Shown: one piece after another, positions 7,599 through 15,152 of the stretch
Position numbering within the stretch: position 1 is the first letter of the stretch
Layout: each line of letters starts with the position of its first letter
Position numbers and translations under genes: made by a program
The notes under the pieces: model-generated
Database searches by the model: none
Told to the model about the DNA's origin: nothing
Seen by the model: the letters and a program-made list of their open reading frames with translations, nothing else
Assembly (NCBI GenBank): GCA_002862965.1
Contig: PKCW01000297.1
Coordinates: forward strand, 1 to 19,840
Length of the DNA stretch: 19,840 bases
From: Pseudomonadota bacterium
GTDB taxonomy: Bacteria; Pseudomonadota; Gammaproteobacteria; UBA5335
Reading direction: 5' to 3'

Positions 7599-8308
7599 AG
7601 ATAGGCCTCCCGCTTTGCGACGCGCATCGTTAGCCAAGTCGCAAGATCGACGCAGCCTAGCGAGTGACCAAATCGGGACGCGACCTCGCGAAACGTATCT
7701 TCGATTTCTTCGTAGCAGGACAGGCGTCCGAGCCGGCTCGGTGCAACCGTGAGTCCGCGCGTCAGGTGGAGGTAATCGAGCACGTGCACGTCCAGTACTG
7801 CAAGGTCGGCACAGTAACCTACCCGCCGCAAGAAGAGGCTCGCCTGCTTGGGCCCGAACCCCCAGACGGTCAGCATCAAAGCCTTGCGCGCATCCTTGGC
7901 GCCGGCGGCAGCAAACAGCAGCCGACGCAAGGAGTTTGCCTTGCCATAAATCGCTGCCACCGTGGTGGCGAGCAACGACGCCAGCCGGTTACGAAACCGT
8001 GCCCGCACCCGGCGCACACCGCCATCTTTGTCGGTCAATGGCAGCGGCTCGCTGAGCGCATCGAGAATCAACGTTTGGTAGTCGGCGATGTCTGCCAGAT
8101 GCTTCGAATGCAGCAGGCCTCGATTCCGCAGCCGGTCTGCGGTGGCCACGGCCAACTCGAACTGCATCTGGCTGCCGAAGATGCAGATGGCTGCCTCGTA
8201 CAAGAGTTCATCCTCAGTCAGCAGTCGCCAGTCCGGCACTGGACTGCCTTGTGCTTTGATCTCACTGCACATGGCGTCAATGGTGCGATTGATGATGTCA
8301 GCGTTCAT
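7595..8308 (-). CDS. cap11: Ogg-type HhH-GPD DNA glycosylase/lyase (Cap11-like)
   Basis: A 237-residue protein of the Ogg2-like N-glycosylase/DNA lyase family. The helix-hairpin-helix is seen at WGFGPKQASLFLRRVGY (149-165), with catalytic-type Lys154. DLAVLDVHVLDYL (168-180) supplies the catalytic-type Asp173; most Ogg2 proteins have Arg-His after this Asp, here Val-His. Such enzymes excise 8-oxoguanine or related bases and can cut the backbone. The ATG at 8308 overlaps the TGT stop (ATGA) and has GGAG at 7 nt, so the longer upstream frame is not used. Its position between TGT and QueC matches the OGG component of type IV CBASS. Whether it acts on DNA or on a deazaguanine conjugate is unknown. 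Confidence 0.8.
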   Translation of the reverse strand: MNADIINRTIDAMCSEIKAQGSPVPDWRLLTEDELLYEAAICIFGSQMQFELAVATADRLRNRGLLHSKHLADIADYQTLILDALSEPLPLTDKDGGVRRVRARFRNRLASLLATTVAAIYGKANSLRRLLFAAAGAKDARKALMLTVWGFGPKQASLFLRRVGYCADLAVLDVHVLDYLHLTRGLTVAPSRLGRLSCYEEIEDTFREVASRFGHSLGCVDLATWLTMRVAKREAYL

Positions 8309-9285
8309 GACACGCTCCAGTCGAATGTCACCGCACATTGGCGGAACACATGCGCGGGAAAGTTAAGGCGGCAGAAGTCGACCACTGTCCCGTTAGAGAT
8401 TGCGGTCCGCAGCCTTTGCATCCACGAAGCGTAGAACTCCAAATTGTGCGCCAGCGTGCGCGCCTGAAACGAAAGCCCGGCCTCGGACCAAGCGGTCTGT
8501 GCGGCAAAGAAGTCCGCCTGCGACAGGTGATAAAGCAACGCTGTTTCATGATCGACCACGGTTTGGCACCACTCCAGACCGTCAAAACTGTCCGCGCCCA
8601 TCGCCGAGTACAAGGCAATCGAGATCGGGTTTCCCGTGCCGAGCAGGTGCAGGGCTACGTATCGGTCCAGTTTGTCGAGCTCGTTGCGAATGGCAAGCAG
8701 CGCGCGAGCACGATCGATAACGCCATCGCCCAGCCGGCGCTCCGCAACGGCCAACATTGATACGCCGGTCTCGGCAGCAACAGCGCTACACAGGCCGGGC
8801 AAGTTATTCGCATCAGCGTGAATGATCGGCACCACCCGGCAAGCACCTGCCGCTGCCTGATCCTCTCGCCACCGCGCCACCAGCAACGTCACATGTTCAG
8901 CGGAATCGGCAGGCGGTTGCTGCTCGTCGAAGCCGAAGGCAAGGTCGCAGGGAAACGCGTCCAGCATCTGATGAAAAGCAGGCTGCAGCCATTTCTGCTG
9001 AGCATCTTTCCAGAAACTCTCATAGTTCCCCGAATCCATCAGGGTCACGGCACCGGCATCACGTGACGCTTGCAACAGCTTCGCGGCATCTGCCGGTTGA
9101 GCAAGTGCGGCCAGGTCGAATGCGGACACCAGGTACTGCCCGTTCAGACCCACCAACGAGACGAGCACCTGCAGGTAATCTTGCGGCTGCAAGGCGGTTT
9201 TCACTGACGAGATTGAGGGAAAGTAAACGGGCAGCGATAGGGCTTTGCCGCCGATGTCCAGCTCCTGCAGACGGACCACGGTCAT
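8305..9285 (-). CDS. cap10: TGT-like base-exchange protein (Cap10-like)
   Basis: The 326-residue product has the TIM-barrel signature of tRNA-guanine transglycosylases. TLMDSGNYE (81-89) corresponds to the substrate-Asp motif, ALHLLGTGNP (211-220) to the family LxGxGxP loop, and GADSFDGLEW (230-239) to the GxDxFD motif carrying the nucleophilic Asp (Asp235). RTLAHNLEFY (276-285) matches the C-terminal HN motif. The CxCxxC zinc cysteines of true tRNA transglycosylases are not visible, which suggests a non-tRNA substrate. The same kind of divergence is known in the DNA-modifying DpdA and in Cap10 of type IV CBASS. It overlaps its upstream and downstream neighbours by 4 bp each. Catalysis on DNA, RNA or protein cannot be decided from sequence. 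Confidence 0.78.
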   Translation of the reverse strand: MTVVRLQELDIGGKALSLPVYFPSISSVKTALQPQDYLQVLVSLVGLNGQYLVSAFDLAALAQPADAAKLLQASRDAGAVTLMDSGNYESFWKDAQQKWLQPAFHQMLDAFPCDLAFGFDEQQPPADSAEHVTLLVARWREDQAAAGACRVVPIIHADANNLPGLCSAVAAETGVSMLAVAERRLGDGVIDRARALLAIRNELDKLDRYVALHLLGTGNPISIALYSAMGADSFDGLEWCQTVVDHETALLYHLSQADFFAAQTAWSEAGLSFQARTLAHNLEFYASWMQRLRTAISNGTVVDFCRLNFPAHVFRQCAVTFDWSVS

Positions 9286-9782
9286 ACCTTGTTCTCCGTC
9301 TTGGCGATAGCTACGCGCCGGGTCTCATTGAACCAGTTGGCGTGCTCTGTTGAGACGTGTTCTTCGACCCGCTCGGCAAGCTGTATCAGGCGTTCCGGTT
9401 CCGGCAGGCCGCGATAGGGGCCAGCGGTGGACAGGAAGAGATACTTCTCGTGTTTCAGCCGCTCTGCCGTGGCGCGATAGGTCACCCAGAGCGTCGAGTA
9501 CTGATTCATCTGCTGCACGGCTTCCAGCAGGGCGATCACTGTGCCCGAAAGGGACATGGCCCATTTCGCAATGTCAGCCGGCAAGAGACTCATCACCGGA
9601 ATCAGCACGGCCAGTGCTACCTGCGCGAGTTTCAGCCACTTGTACCAGCGCTGGCTGTGCAGGCTCTTGCTGTCATACCACTGCATCTGATCTTCCAGTC
9701 GCAGCCATGCTGGGTGTGCAGCGGCAAACTCAGGCACGGCGATGCCTGGCTCCGTGATGTTTTTCTTGTCGGCGTTGGTCAT
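9282..9782 (-). CDS. DUF4231/SLATT-like two-helix membrane protein, probable effector
   Basis: A 166-residue protein with two closely spaced membrane helices (about 48-68, WLKLAQVALAVLIPVMSLL, and 71-91). A cytoplasmic helical region follows (YSTLWVTYRATAERLKHEKYLFL). This is the layout of SLATT-superfamily proteins, which are pore-forming effectors in nucleotide-signal immune systems. The start at ATG 9782 is chosen because GAGGAG lies 9 nt upstream. A TTG at 9806 overlapping the hsdS stop would add eight residues but lacks a proper Shine-Dalgarno. It is the first gene of the nucleobase module and the only obvious membrane-acting protein in it, so it is the likely killing component. A role as an RM-associated protein is less likely. 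Confidence 0.72.
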   Translation of the reverse strand: MTNADKKNITEPGIAVPEFAAAHPAWLRLEDQMQWYDSKSLHSQRWYKWLKLAQVALAVLIPVMSLLPADIAKWAMSLSGTVIALLEAVQQMNQYSTLWVTYRATAERLKHEKYLFLSTAGPYRGLPEPERLIQLAERVEEHVSTEHANWFNETRRVAIAKTENKV

Positions 9783-9802
9783 GTGGTTCCGCTCCTCTTT
9801 CT

Positions 9803-10942
9803 TCAATTGAACACGCGCTCCAGCGTCGCCGGGATCAGCGCGTCGTTGGCTTGGCGGATGGTGACGTGGTGGGTTTTCAGTTCTGCCACCTTAGCTTGAA
9901 TGGTTGCGAAGGTGCGTTGCGCTGAAATCGACGGGACCGGAACCTCAATCGCCATCAGGTCCGGAGCTTTCAGCGTCTTATTTCGCGCAGCCGTACCGGG
10001 CGAAGCTGCATCAATCTTTGCAAAGCCCTCGACAGTGGTGAAGTAGTAATAGAGGAAACTGGCGGCTGCCTTATCGGCGGCCACCTCGCAGGTCAACATT
10101 CGATGATTACCAACGCAACCATCATCCTCGGGCTTTGCAATGGCGATGGCTTGCTCCCACGCCATGATGTTGCTGAAGATCAAGTCGCCCTCTCTGATCG
10201 CAAAGAGGTTTTGCCAGGAGTAGTCGGCGCCTTCCATCGTGCGGCGCTGAAACGTGCCCTTGAAAAAACTGCGGATACCCAGCTCTTTGTAGCTGGCTTC
10301 AGGATCAATAGCGATTTCCCGCCGCACCAATGGGGCCACTTTCGCCATCGGCCGCAAGGGCGCATCGGCGATGGCGTCACGAAAGCGCACGGCGAGCAGC
10401 CGGTCGGCGTCGCGTTCGGTGGCATCGAGGTGTTCGTTCACCTGCCGGACCTTGTCGGCCAGCGTGTCGAGTCGGCGGACGATGGCTTGTTGTTCGGTAA
10501 GCGGCGGCAGGGGAATCTGTTGTGCGAGAAATCGCTCCTCCTTGATGCGCACACGATTGGTCGTGCCTTCGCTGGCCGCTTTGCACAGTTCGACGAAGTG
10601 CCGGGAACGCACCATCCATCCCATGAACGCCGGATCGAGTTGTTTGCTGTCAGAAAACTCGAAGGACGGAAAGTCGTTGCTGACAATGGCGCCATCGAGC
10701 TCTTGCGGAACCAGCCCAATTGCGCCGTTGCGGGCATCGATCTTGGAAAGGATCAGCTGGTTGGCACGCACCACCCGCCGTGGCGTCGTTACGTCTGCAC
10801 CGCGAACCTTGCCACGGCTGATGACGCCCTTACCCCAAAGACGGATGGTGACTTCGTCGTACTCGGCATCCGACGCGCACACGGCAGGCTCGTTGGGCCG
10901 ACAGAGCACATCGCCCAGCGCGATTTTCGGCCACTGCCTCAT
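9803..10942 (-). CDS. hsdS: Type I restriction-modification specificity subunit
   Basis: The 379-residue product has two target-recognition halves, each followed by the conserved helical region. The first half ends with IPLPPLTEQQAIVRRLDTLADKVRQVNEHL (about 169-198, read in two parts) and the second with VPVPSISAQRTFATIQAKVAEL. These are the coiled-coil spacers that set the gap between the two half-sites of the recognition sequence. HsdS directs the HsdM methylase and HsdR nuclease to DNA. The target sequence cannot be predicted. Its ATG overlaps the hsdM stop (ATGA). The downstream membrane-protein gene starts about 20 bp beyond its stop, with the Shine-Dalgarno in between. Confidence 0.9.
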   Translation of the reverse strand: MRQWPKIALGDVLCRPNEPAVCASDAEYDEVTIRLWGKGVISRGKVRGADVTTPRRVVRANQLILSKIDARNGAIGLVPQELDGAIVSNDFPSFEFSDSKQLDPAFMGWMVRSRHFVELCKAASEGTTNRVRIKEERFLAQQIPLPPLTEQQAIVRRLDTLADKVRQVNEHLDATERDADRLLAVRFRDAIADAPLRPMAKVAPLVRREIAIDPEASYKELGIRSFFKGTFQRRTMEGADYSWQNLFAIREGDLIFSNIMAWEQAIAIAKPEDDGCVGNHRMLTCEVAADKAAASFLYYYFTTVEGFAKIDAASPGTAARNKTLKAPDLMAIEVPVPSISAQRTFATIQAKVAELKTHHVTIRQANDALIPATLERVFN

Positions 10943-12735
10943 CCTTGCACCTCAGTCACCAGCGCTTCGATCTCGCCGAGCAATCGCAGCACATCCTCTT
11001 CCCCCGCGCGCATCGCGGCGACCAGGTCCTTCGGGTCTGCGTGCTCCAACCCTTCGGCGGCATGCGGGTTCTTCAGGTCGAGGTTGTAGATCGGCCAGTA
11101 AAGGGCGTCGCCTGCGGCCTGTGCGGATTTAGCGGCGGCTTCATGGGCCTGCTGCTGAGACTTCAGCTCGCGCAGCTGCGCTTGCAGCGCGGCCTTGTCG
11201 CCGTTGGCCGCGTTGCTGATGGTCTGGTCAAGCTCACGGATTGGCTTGCCCAGCGCCAGAGCATTGGCGCGTTCGGCTTCGGCCTGTTGCCAGCGCGGCG
11301 TGGCGGTCTCGATCGCGGCGGCGCGCCTGGCGGCAAAGTCCACGCGCCAGGCCTGCGGGCCTTCCTCACGGTTGTTCCACCAGTCGAGCACGGGCTGGAA
11401 GGCCTCGAAGGGCAGCGGCGCGGTCTTGCTGTACTTCTTGCGGCCCTCGGGCTGTGGCAGCTCGTAGTACCAGATGGTGTCCGTGGGGCCGCCGCGCTGG
11501 AAGAACAGGAGGTTGGCCGGGATGTCGGTGTAGGGCGCGAATACGCCCTGCGGCAGGCGCACGATGGTGTGCAGCCGGAATTCCTTGAGCAACTCCTCCT
11601 TGATGACGGCGCAGACGCCATCGCCAAACAGGGTGCCGTTGGGCACCACCACGGCGGCGCGACCGCCCTGGTCGGCGCCATGCCCGGCATAACGCAGCTT
11701 GCGCATGATGTATTGCAGGAACAGCAACGCCGTTTCCGCCGTCTGCATGTTGGCCGGGAAGTTGGCCTTGATGCCGGCTTCTTCCTCACCGCCGAAGGGC
11801 GGGTTGGTGAGGATCACGTCCACCCGCTCGCTGTGGCCGATCTCGGTGATGCGCCGTTCCAGTGTGTTGCCGTAGGCGATCTGCGGCGCTTCCAGGCCGT
11901 GCAGCAGCAGGTTCATCTGCGCCAGCATGTAGGGCAGCGGCTTGGCTTCCTGCCCGAACAGGGTCTCGCGCTGCAGGGTGCGGCGCTGGTCCGGGTTGGT
12001 CACCTGCCGGGCGATGTGGTCGTAGGCTTCCACCAGAAACCCGCCGGTGCCGCAGGCCGGGTCGAGCATGGTCTCGCCCAAGCGCGGGTCGGTGACCTGC
12101 ACCATGAAGCGCACCACCGGGCGCGGGGTGTAGAACTCGCCCGAGTCGCCGGCGGCGTCGCGCATCTCGCGCAGCATGGATTCGTACAGGTGCGAGAGGG
12201 TGTGAATTTCCTCGCTGCTGCTGAAGTGGATGCCGTTGATCTTGTTGATGATGTCGCGCAGCAGGTAGCCGCTGACCATGCGGTTCTGCACGCCGCGAAA
12301 CACGTTGGCAATGACCTCGCGCTGGCTGCCTTTCTCGCCGCTGCCGGCCAGTCCGCGCAGATAGGCGAACAGGCCAGCGCCGCGTGAGCCGTCGGCGCGG
12401 TGGCATTCGTCCTGGTTGATGAAGGCCAGCAGTTCGTCGCCAGTCAGTCCATCCTCGCGCGCGGCCCAGTCACGCCAGCGGTATGGCGTTTCGATGATGG
12501 GGTGGTAGGGTTTGCCGTCGAGCTCCGCTTCTTCCTCGTGCACGACTTCGAGGTCGTCGAGGAACTTGAGGAACATCACCCAGGTGAGCAGCGGCAGGCG
12601 GTCGACGTCGCCATTGAGGCCCTTGTCCTTGCGCAGGATCTTGCGGGCACTGCCGATCAGCGCCGACAGGTTGTCGCGCGTGGTCAGCGGTGCCTTGGCA
12701 CGTTTGGTTCTGGTTTTCTTTTCGGTTGCGGCCAT
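10939..12735 (-). CDS. hsdM: Type I restriction-modification DNA methyltransferase subunit
   Basis: A 598-residue N6-adenine methyltransferase that, as HsdM2S, methylates the host copies of the HsdS target. Residues 21-160 form the HsdM N-terminal helical domain. DPACGTGGF (225-233) is the S-adenosylmethionine motif I, and NPPF (311-314) is the catalytic motif IV of N6-adenine enzymes. The FYTPRPVV segment (201-208) is the usual lead-in. The length is normal for the family. It begins 14 bp after the hsdR stop and ends overlapping hsdS, so the order R-M-S is a single operon. The C-terminus (about 500-598) is rich in Ala, Gln and Glu and probably forms coiled coil. Confidence 0.93.
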   Translation of the reverse strand: MAATEKKTRTKRAKAPLTTRDNLSALIGSARKILRKDKGLNGDVDRLPLLTWVMFLKFLDDLEVVHEEEAELDGKPYHPIIETPYRWRDWAAREDGLTGDELLAFINQDECHRADGSRGAGLFAYLRGLAGSGEKGSQREVIANVFRGVQNRMVSGYLLRDIINKINGIHFSSSEEIHTLSHLYESMLREMRDAAGDSGEFYTPRPVVRFMVQVTDPRLGETMLDPACGTGGFLVEAYDHIARQVTNPDQRRTLQRETLFGQEAKPLPYMLAQMNLLLHGLEAPQIAYGNTLERRITEIGHSERVDVILTNPPFGGEEEAGIKANFPANMQTAETALLFLQYIMRKLRYAGHGADQGGRAAVVVPNGTLFGDGVCAVIKEELLKEFRLHTIVRLPQGVFAPYTDIPANLLFFQRGGPTDTIWYYELPQPEGRKKYSKTAPLPFEAFQPVLDWWNNREEGPQAWRVDFAARRAAAIETATPRWQQAEAERANALALGKPIRELDQTISNAANGDKAALQAQLRELKSQQQAHEAAAKSAQAAGDALYWPIYNLDLKNPHAAEGLEHADPKDLVAAMRAGEEDVLRLLGEIEALVTEVQG

Positions 12736-12749
12736 TCAGGAACTTCTCG

Positions 12750-15152
12750 TCATTGGTAAAGGGCCGTCTGCAGGCGCGAGACAGCTTCCTTGAAAGGTTT
12801 GATACCGCCGAAATGCCGGGTGGCGATTTCGGAGGGGCTGCCGAAGCGGTCGAAGGGTTGCACCTTCATCAGCTCGGACAGGGCGTTGAACTGGAGGATG
12901 CCGCGCTCGATGTACTTGTCGAGCAACAGTGTGAGGATTTCGCGGGCTGCATCGCCGTACTGGCCGAACAGGTCCTGTGCTGCCTTCCTGGCAGCTTCAG
13001 CGCGCTGGCGGCGGGTGAGCAACGGCGCGTTCCATGCCAGATGGCACAGCAGATCAAACGAGTCGGCGTCGGGCTGGTCGGCACTGGCCGCCAGTTCCTC
13101 GAAGCTGATGCCGCGCTCGGTCAGTTCGCGGAGCACCTCGGCACGAGTGTCGGGGTTGGCCCAGGCCGATTGCAGCGCATCGCGGGTCGGGTACAGGGTG
13201 CGGACGGTGCGGCCCGAGTATTCGGTGTACTTGACCACCTGGAGCTTCTTGCCGTCGGTATCGAGGTCGTAGACCAGATGGCCAATCACCTCGACCTCGC
13301 CGCCGTCCACGTAGAACTTGCGCGGTTCTTCCTGCGGTTCGGTCAGGATCTCGCCCAGGCCCTCGTCGGTTTCCATGGTGTCGACGATGTAGTCGCCTCG
13401 CTCATCCCCGATGTCTTCGGGAGTTTCGATGACCGATTCGACGGTTTCACCGGCATCGTCAATGGTCACTTCCTCGATGCGCGCGGGGTCACCATCGAAA
13501 TCCGGGTCGGCGAAATGCCGGGTGGCGGTGCCGGTGAAGTCGATGATGTTGAAGTATTCCTTGCCGTAATCGACCTTCAGCCGCGTGCCACGCCCGATGA
13601 TTTGCTTGAACTCGGAACGGGAGCCGACCACCCGCGCCAGCACCACGTTCTTGACCATCTCGACATCGACGCCGGTGGTCAGCAGCTGCGAGGTGGTCAG
13701 GATCACCGGCGTGGGTTTGTCCACGTCCTGGAAATGCGCGAGGTGAGTGAGACCGATGGCGCCTTCGTCGGCAGTGACGCGGCAGACGTAGTCCGGGTAT
13801 TGCTTGACCAGGTCGCTGTTGAGGTTGACCAGCTCCTGACGCATTTCAGCTGCGTGCTCCTGGTCGACGCAGAACACGATGGTCTTGGCGAAGCGGTCGG
13901 TGCCCTTGAGGAGGTCGGCAAGGTGCCTCGCAATCGCCTTGGTGCGCGCACGCAGGGCGATGACGCGCTCGAAGTCCTTGGTCTGATACTCGTCGTCCGG
14001 CACTGGGCGGCCGAAGCGGTCGAGCTCGTCCTTGGAGGGGCGCCAGCCGGCGGCATCCACGGTGGTAATGACGCGATGAACCCGATAGGGCGCGAGAAAA
14101 CCATCTTCGATGCCTTGGCGCAGGCTATAGGTGTAGACCGGGTTGCCGAAGTATTCGTAGCTGTCGCGCGATTCCTCGCGCAGCGGCGTGGCCGTCATGC
14201 CGAACTGCACGGCGGGCGCGAAGTAGTCGAGCACCGCGCGCCAATTGCTGTCGTTGCGGCTGGAGCCGCGATGGCATTCGTCGATGATGATCAGATCGAA
14301 AAAGTCGGGCCTGTATTGACGGAACACGTCTTCGTTGGCGGTGGACAGCGCCTGATAGATGCCGAAGTACATGTCCCGGCTCTGGCTCACGTCGCCACCG
14401 GCGATCTTGTGGCGGGCGTCGCCAAACGGCGCGAACATCTTGGCCATCGGGTCATCGACCAGGATGTTGCGGTCAGCCAGGAACAGGATCTTCGGCCGCC
14501 GGTACTCTCCGGTTCGGTTCCAGCGGCTGTTCCACAGTTTCCAGCACAGCTGAAACGCCACGCAGGTCTTGCCGGTGCCGGTGGCGAGTGTGGCAAGCAC
14601 GCGCTTCTGGCCGAGCAGGATGGCCTCGATCACGCGGTTGATCGCGATCTGTTGGTAGTAGCGCGGCACTTTGCCCGAGACCAGGTTAAAGGGTTCGAGC
14701 AGGTGCGGCGTGGCCGGATCGGGTAGCGCGGTGGCGGCCGTCAGGCGCTGCCAGAGTTCGGCGGGCGTGGCGAAGCGCTCCACCTTGCGCTCGCTGCCGG
14801 TGGTGTAGTCGATCTCGATGATGCGGTGGCCGTTGGTGGCATAGGCGAATTTCAGGCCGAGTATCTCGGCGTACTCCCTGGCCTGTTGCACCCCCGTTTC
14901 TGCCGGCAGCCCCAGTTCTTTCGCTTCCACGACGGCCAACGGATAGTCGCGCCGGTAGTACAGCAGGTAGTCAGCACGTTTCTGCTTGCCACGGCGAACA
15001 CGGCCGCCGGTGACGATGATGCGGCCATTGGTGAAGGTGCGCTGCTCGCCGATCACGTGCGGCGCATTGCCCCATCCGGCCTCCACCAGCTTGGGCGTTA
15101 CCAGCTCCCGGCAGGTGTCGGCCTCGGTCATGATCTGGGTCGTTGCCGTCAT
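12750..15152 (-). CDS. hsdR: Type I restriction endonuclease subunit (EcoEI-like)
   Basis: The roughly 800-residue product is the ATP-driven translocase and nuclease of the type I complex. Numbering from ATG 15152: Asp61, Glu76 and Lys78 (ADYLLYY, VVEAKE) form the PD-(D/E)XK nuclease. ATGTGKT (190-196) is Walker A, DECH (291-294) is Walker B, GMTATP is motif III, and IIGRGTRL is motif VI of SF2 helicases. The C-terminal region resembles the EcoEI HsdR C-terminal domain. AGGTGG lies 5 nt upstream of ATG 15152; a GTG nine bases earlier (15161) is an alternative. All catalytic motifs are present, so the system should be active. Confidence 0.92.
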   Translation of the reverse strand: MTATTQIMTEADTCRELVTPKLVEAGWGNAPHVIGEQRTFTNGRIIVTGGRVRRGKQKRADYLLYYRRDYPLAVVEAKELGLPAETGVQQAREYAEILGLKFAYATNGHRIIEIDYTTGSERKVERFATPAELWQRLTAATALPDPATPHLLEPFNLVSGKVPRYYQQIAINRVIEAILLGQKRVLATLATGTGKTCVAFQLCWKLWNSRWNRTGEYRRPKILFLADRNILVDDPMAKMFAPFGDARHKIAGGDVSQSRDMYFGIYQALSTANEDVFRQYRPDFFDLIIIDECHRGSSRNDSNWRAVLDYFAPAVQFGMTATPLREESRDSYEYFGNPVYTYSLRQGIEDGFLAPYRVHRVITTVDAAGWRPSKDELDRFGRPVPDDEYQTKDFERVIALRARTKAIARHLADLLKGTDRFAKTIVFCVDQEHAAEMRQELVNLNSDLVKQYPDYVCRVTADEGAIGLTHLAHFQDVDKPTPVILTTSQLLTTGVDVEMVKNVVLARVVGSRSEFKQIIGRGTRLKVDYGKEYFNIIDFTGTATRHFADPDFDGDPARIEEVTIDDAGETVESVIETPEDIGDERGDYIVDTMETDEGLGEILTEPQEEPRKFYVDGGEVEVIGHLVYDLDTDGKKLQVVKYTEYSGRTVRTLYPTRDALQSAWANPDTRAEVLRELTERGISFEELAASADQPDADSFDLLCHLAWNAPLLTRRQRAEAARKAAQDLFGQYGDAAREILTLLLDKYIERGILQFNALSELMKVQPFDRFGSPSEIATRHFGGIKPFKEAVSRLQTALYQ

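Noticed and set aside
10945..12387. Rightward open frame of 480 codons opposite hsdM
   Set aside because: Antisense shadow of HsdM, which has both methyltransferase motifs; no domain or ribosome binding site supports the rightward frame.
12690..14726. Very long rightward open frame (678 codons) opposite hsdR
   Set aside because: It is antisense to a complete HsdR with all motifs; long antisense frames arise from GC-rich codon bias. It has no recognisable domain.
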